Assembly: GCF_001458395.1 (NCBI RefSeq)
Contig: NZ_CYSR01000009.1
Location: 60,137-124,136 of the forward strand
Source of the DNA: Leisingera aquaemixtae
Lineage (GTDB): Bacteria; Pseudomonadota; Alphaproteobacteria; Rhodobacterales; Rhodobacteraceae
Length of the DNA stretch: 64,000 bases
Reading direction: 5' to 3'
The notes under the pieces were generated by a model. It saw only the letters and a program-made list of their open reading frames with translations. It searched no databases and was not told where the DNA came from. This document shows positions 61,751 through 64,000 of the stretch, piece by piece. Position numbers and translations under genes: made by a program. Every line of letters starts with the position of its first letter. The first letter of the stretch is position 1.

Positions 61751-62889
61751 GCTGTCTCTCCGATGTGGCGCTGATCGCGGGCGAGGCCGTTTTCCTGGGC
61801 CATGCCGGCCGCGCGGGCCAGCACGCCGGGGTTGATGAAGCCGCTGTCCCCGGTCAGGTAGCGGGGGTAAACGGTAAGCCGCTCGCGCAGCTCGAAGCCG
61901 GCCCCGGCGCAGGAGCTTGCCAGCGCCCGGATCTCCGGCCATTCGTGCTGCGGGTTGATGAAGTCGATGGTCACTGGCGAAATCCCGCCCCAGTCGTTGA
62001 TGCCCGCCTCCAGATAGGCGATGTGGCGGGCGCTGAGGTTCGGCGGCGCCTGCAGGCTGATCTCCGGCGCCAGGATGATGCGGGCGGCGGCGATGGTGCG
62101 CAGCATATCCTCCAGCGCCGGTTCCGGGTGGTTTGCCATCTCGATATCCGGCTTGCGCTGGAAATTCTGGATGATGACTTCCTGGATGTGGCCATGGCGG
62201 GCGTGGGCGGCGTTGATCGCATGCAGCGCCTCGATCCGCTCGGCAAATGTCTCGCCGATGCCGATCAGCAGGCCGGTGGTAAAGGGCACCTGCTTCTGGC
62301 CCGCGCGTTCCAGCGTGCGCAGCCGCTGCACCGGCACCTTGTCCGGGCAGGCATAATGCGGCTGGCCCTTGCGGGTCAGGCGGCGGCTGACGGTTTCCAG
62401 CATCATCCCCATCGAGGCAGAGACCGGGCGCAGCACGTCGATCTCGTCGTCCGTAAGGGTGCCCGCGTTCACATGCGGCAGCAGGCTGGTCTCGGCCAGC
62501 ACCAGCTCGCACATGTCGCGCAGATAATCGGTGAGGCGGGAATACCCCAGCCGTTCCAGCCCCTTGCGGGCCTTCTCATAGCGCAGCTCTGGCTTCTCGC
62601 CGAGGCTGAACAGCAGCTCCTTGCAGCCCTCGCGCTCGCCTTTCTGCGCCACCGCCAGCACCTGCTCCGGCGTCATGATATTGGCCTCCGGCGAATCCGG
62701 ATGCTTGACGAAGGTGCAGTAGCCGCAGGTGTCGCGGCACATGTTGGTCAAGGGCACGAAGGCCTTGCGCGAATAGGTGACCGTGCGGCCCCATTGGGCG
62801 TCGCGGATGCCGGCGGCACGCGTCATCAGGGCGCGCAAATCTCCGGTCTCCGCCCAGGCGGTGCCTGTGCTGAGCGATTGGGTGTTCAT
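61747..62889 (-). CDS. cofG: FO synthase subunit 1, radical SAM
   Basis: Radical-SAM enzyme of 380 aa and first gene of the F420 operon. The cluster motif MCRDTCGYC has Cys51, Cys55, Cys58. CKELLFSLGEKPELRYEKARKGLERLGYSRLTDYLRDMCELVLAETSLLPHVNAGTL and GLLIGIGETFAERIEALHAINAAHARHGHIQEVIIQNF are characteristic. It acts with CofH in FO synthesis. The start is well defined by length and by the AT-rich leader region immediately upstream. Confidence 0.94.
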   Translation of the reverse strand: MNTQSLSTGTAWAETGDLRALMTRAAGIRDAQWGRTVTYSRKAFVPLTNMCRDTCGYCTFVKHPDSPEANIMTPEQVLAVAQKGEREGCKELLFSLGEKPELRYEKARKGLERLGYSRLTDYLRDMCELVLAETSLLPHVNAGTLTDDEIDVLRPVSASMGMMLETVSRRLTRKGQPHYACPDKVPVQRLRTLERAGQKQVPFTTGLLIGIGETFAERIEALHAINAAHARHGHIQEVIIQNFQRKPDIEMANHPEPALEDMLRTIAAARIILAPEISLQAPPNLSARHIAYLEAGINDWGGISPVTIDFINPQHEWPEIRALASSCAGAGFELRERLTVYPRYLTGDSGFINPGVLARAAGMAQENGLARDQRHIGETA

Positions 62890-63127
62890 GGTGTCCTCCC
62901 TGCCTCAAAGACTGTGGAGGAGGGCGCGCCATGTCAAATAATTTTTTAGCTGTAAGTCAAAAAAAATACCGTGAAGGCGTGTATGGCCCAGATAACAAGC
63001 TGTTTTTAAACTGCTAAAAATATGAGCTGACAAAAATATTGACTACTAAGTAAAACAACCAAATACTTCTTCCCAATCGCAGGCAGCCGGTCCGCCGGAC
63101 GCTTCAGCGAAAAGGGAGGACATTGAA
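62890..63127. promoter_or_regulatory. AT-rich divergent control region between cofG and pntA
   Basis: A 238-base intergenic region, clearly AT-rich between about 62935 and 63070 against GC-rich neighbours. On the plus strand TTGACT (63039-63044) with a 17-base spacer and AATACT (63062-63067) is a candidate promoter for pntA, followed by GGGAGGA (ribosome site). Promoters for both operons are expected here. I saw no clear operator. Confidence 0.55.
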
Positions 63128-64000
63128 GTGCTTATTGGAACGCCAAGGGAGCTGGCGGCTGGAGAGTCGCGCGTTGCGATGACGCCGGAGTCTGCGGTTC
63201 AGCTGCAGAAGCTGGGCTATGACTGCGCGATCGAGACGGGGGCCGGGGCGGCGGCGGGGTTTTCCGATGCCGCTTATGAAGCCGCCGGGGTCGAGATCCT
63301 CAAGACACCGGCCGCGCTGTGGAAGGCGGCCGATATCGTCGCCAAGGTGCGCCAGCCGGATGCCGCCGAGCTGAAGCGGCTGGCCAAGGGCAAGACGCTG
63401 ATTTCCTTCTTCAACCCGGCCGGAAACGAAGACGGCATGGCGCTCGCCAAGGCCAAGGGCGCCAATGTGATCGCCATGGAAATGGTGCCGCGGATCTCCC
63501 GCGCGCAGAAGATGGATGCGCTCAGCTCCATGGCCAATATCGCGGGCTACCGCGCGGTGATCGAGGCAGGCAACAACTTCGGCCGCTTCTTCACCGGCCA
63601 GATCACCGCCGCAGGCAAGGTGCCGCCCGCCAAGGTGCTGGTGGTCGGCGCCGGTGTGGCAGGCCTTGCCGCCATCGGCACCTCCACCTCGCTTGGCGCC
63701 GTGACCTATGCCTTCGACGTGCGGCCCGAAGTGGCCGAGCAGGTGGAATCGATGGGCGCCGAGTTCGTCTATCTCGACTTCGAGGAGGACCAGCAGGACG
63801 GCTCCGCCACCGGCGGCTATGCGGCTGTGTCCTCTCCGGAATTCCGCGAAGCGCAGCTCGCCAAGTTCCGCGAGCTGGCGCCGGAGATGGACATCGTCAT
63901 CACCACCGCGCTGATCCCGAACCGCGACGCGCCCAAGCTGTGGCTTGCCGACATGGTCGCGGCAATGAAGCCCGGGTCGGTCATCGTCGACCTGGCCGCC
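63128..64000 (+). CDS. pntA: NAD(P) transhydrogenase alpha subunit, 3'-truncated by the window edge
   Basis: N-terminal 291 residues of PntA, part of the proton-translocating transhydrogenase that reduces NADP with NADH. It starts with GTG (GGGAGGA seven bases upstream) and gives LIGTPRELAAGESRVAMTPESAVQLQKLGYDCAIETGAG. The NAD-binding domain includes KVLVVGAGVAGLAAIGTSTSLGAVTYAFDVRPEVAEQVESMGAEF, and DGSATGGYA is typical for PntA. The frame is open to the window end. It is divergent from the F420 operon; NADPH supply would suit the NADPH-dependent F420 reductase, but this link is only suggestive. Confidence 0.94.
   Translation, partial: MLIGTPRELAAGESRVAMTPESAVQLQKLGYDCAIETGAGAAAGFSDAAYEAAGVEILKTPAALWKAADIVAKVRQPDAAELKRLAKGKTLISFFNPAGNEDGMALAKAKGANVIAMEMVPRISRAQKMDALSSMANIAGYRAVIEAGNNFGRFFTGQITAAGKVPPAKVLVVGAGVAGLAAIGTSTSLGAVTYAFDVRPEVAEQVESMGAEFVYLDFEEDQQDGSATGGYAAVSSPEFREAQLAKFRELAPEMDIVITTALIPNRDAPKLWLADMVAAMKPGSVIVDLAA

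Noticed and set aside
60476..62512. Upstream in-frame extension of cofH to 678 codons
   Set aside because: The added 254 residues are an out-of-frame reading of cofG, and the ATG at 61750 gives normal CofH length with an ATGA overlap.

Overview
The window looks like a high-GC alphaproteobacterial chromosome, most likely a Rhodobacteraceae/Roseobacter-group member (Leisingera/Phaeobacter/Ruegeria-like). This is an inference from gene content: an AmaS (PF06684)/luciferase-like monooxygenase cluster, RidA and DUF1028 genes, a branched-chain 2-oxo acid dehydrogenase operon with an Lrp regulator, and tightly packed operons with ATGA/TGATG overlaps. I saw no rRNA, tRNA, CRISPR array, transposase or phage gene. 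Nearly all the sequence is metabolic, transport or regulatory.

Layout. 1-1.1 kb: 3' part of hutU (histidine degradation). 1.2-6.3 kb (minus): a complete glycerol-3-phosphate/glycerophosphodiester uptake operon ugpBAEC plus a glycerophosphodiester phosphodiesterase, with a divergent LysR gene. 7.5-19.6 kb: a GntR-controlled catabolic cluster (AmaS family, alpha/beta hydrolase, flavin reductase fused to a degenerate Nudix domain, luciferase-like monooxygenase, aldehyde dehydrogenase). It is followed by an FAD monooxygenase, RidA, DUF1028, LysR, dodecin, an ArgE-like deacetylase and an NDUFA9-like epimerase. The mix recalls the Rut pyrimidine pathway (RutA/F/D/C-type proteins) but is not rut. 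19.7-24.3 kb: isoquinoline-oxidoreductase-like molybdenum hydroxylase, SDR and AraC regulator. 24.3-31.2 kb: aldehyde dehydrogenase, ThDP enzyme, membrane-anchored FMN glutamate-synthase-like protein, LysR and an agmatinase-family ureohydrolase.

31.3-35.0 kb: a three-domain PNPOx/FNR/ferredoxin fusion with a GST and a divergent LysR. 35.4-39.9 kb: a complete branched-chain amino-acid-type ABC importer. 40.1-49.7 kb: an iron-siderophore system, with a TonB-dependent receptor converging on a nine-gene operon (periplasmic binding protein, two permeases, ATPase, siderophore-interacting reductase, ExbB, two ExbD, TonB). One ExbD has Asn where the essential membrane Asp should be. 49.9-55.5 kb: the bkd operon (E1 alpha, E1 beta, E2, E3) with divergent Lrp/AsnC regulator. 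55.5-62.9 kb: a RutR-like TetR regulator and a coenzyme F420 operon (cofG-cofH-cofD-cofC-cofE-npdG-F420-type LLM oxidoreductase), every cof junction a 4-nt overlap. 63.1 kb to the end: 5' part of pntA.

Most notable. (i) The F420 operon carries both a predicted cofactor reductase and a predicted user enzyme, but its CofE lacks the reductase domain of FbiB. (ii) The Rut-like monooxygenase cluster has no assigned substrate. (iii) The Asp/Asn ExbD pair may form an asymmetric channel. (iv) A triple-hairpin repeat occurs twice, each time between convergent genes. (v) Several clean palindromic or 21-bp direct-repeat operators lie next to their presumed LysR, GntR and AraC genes.
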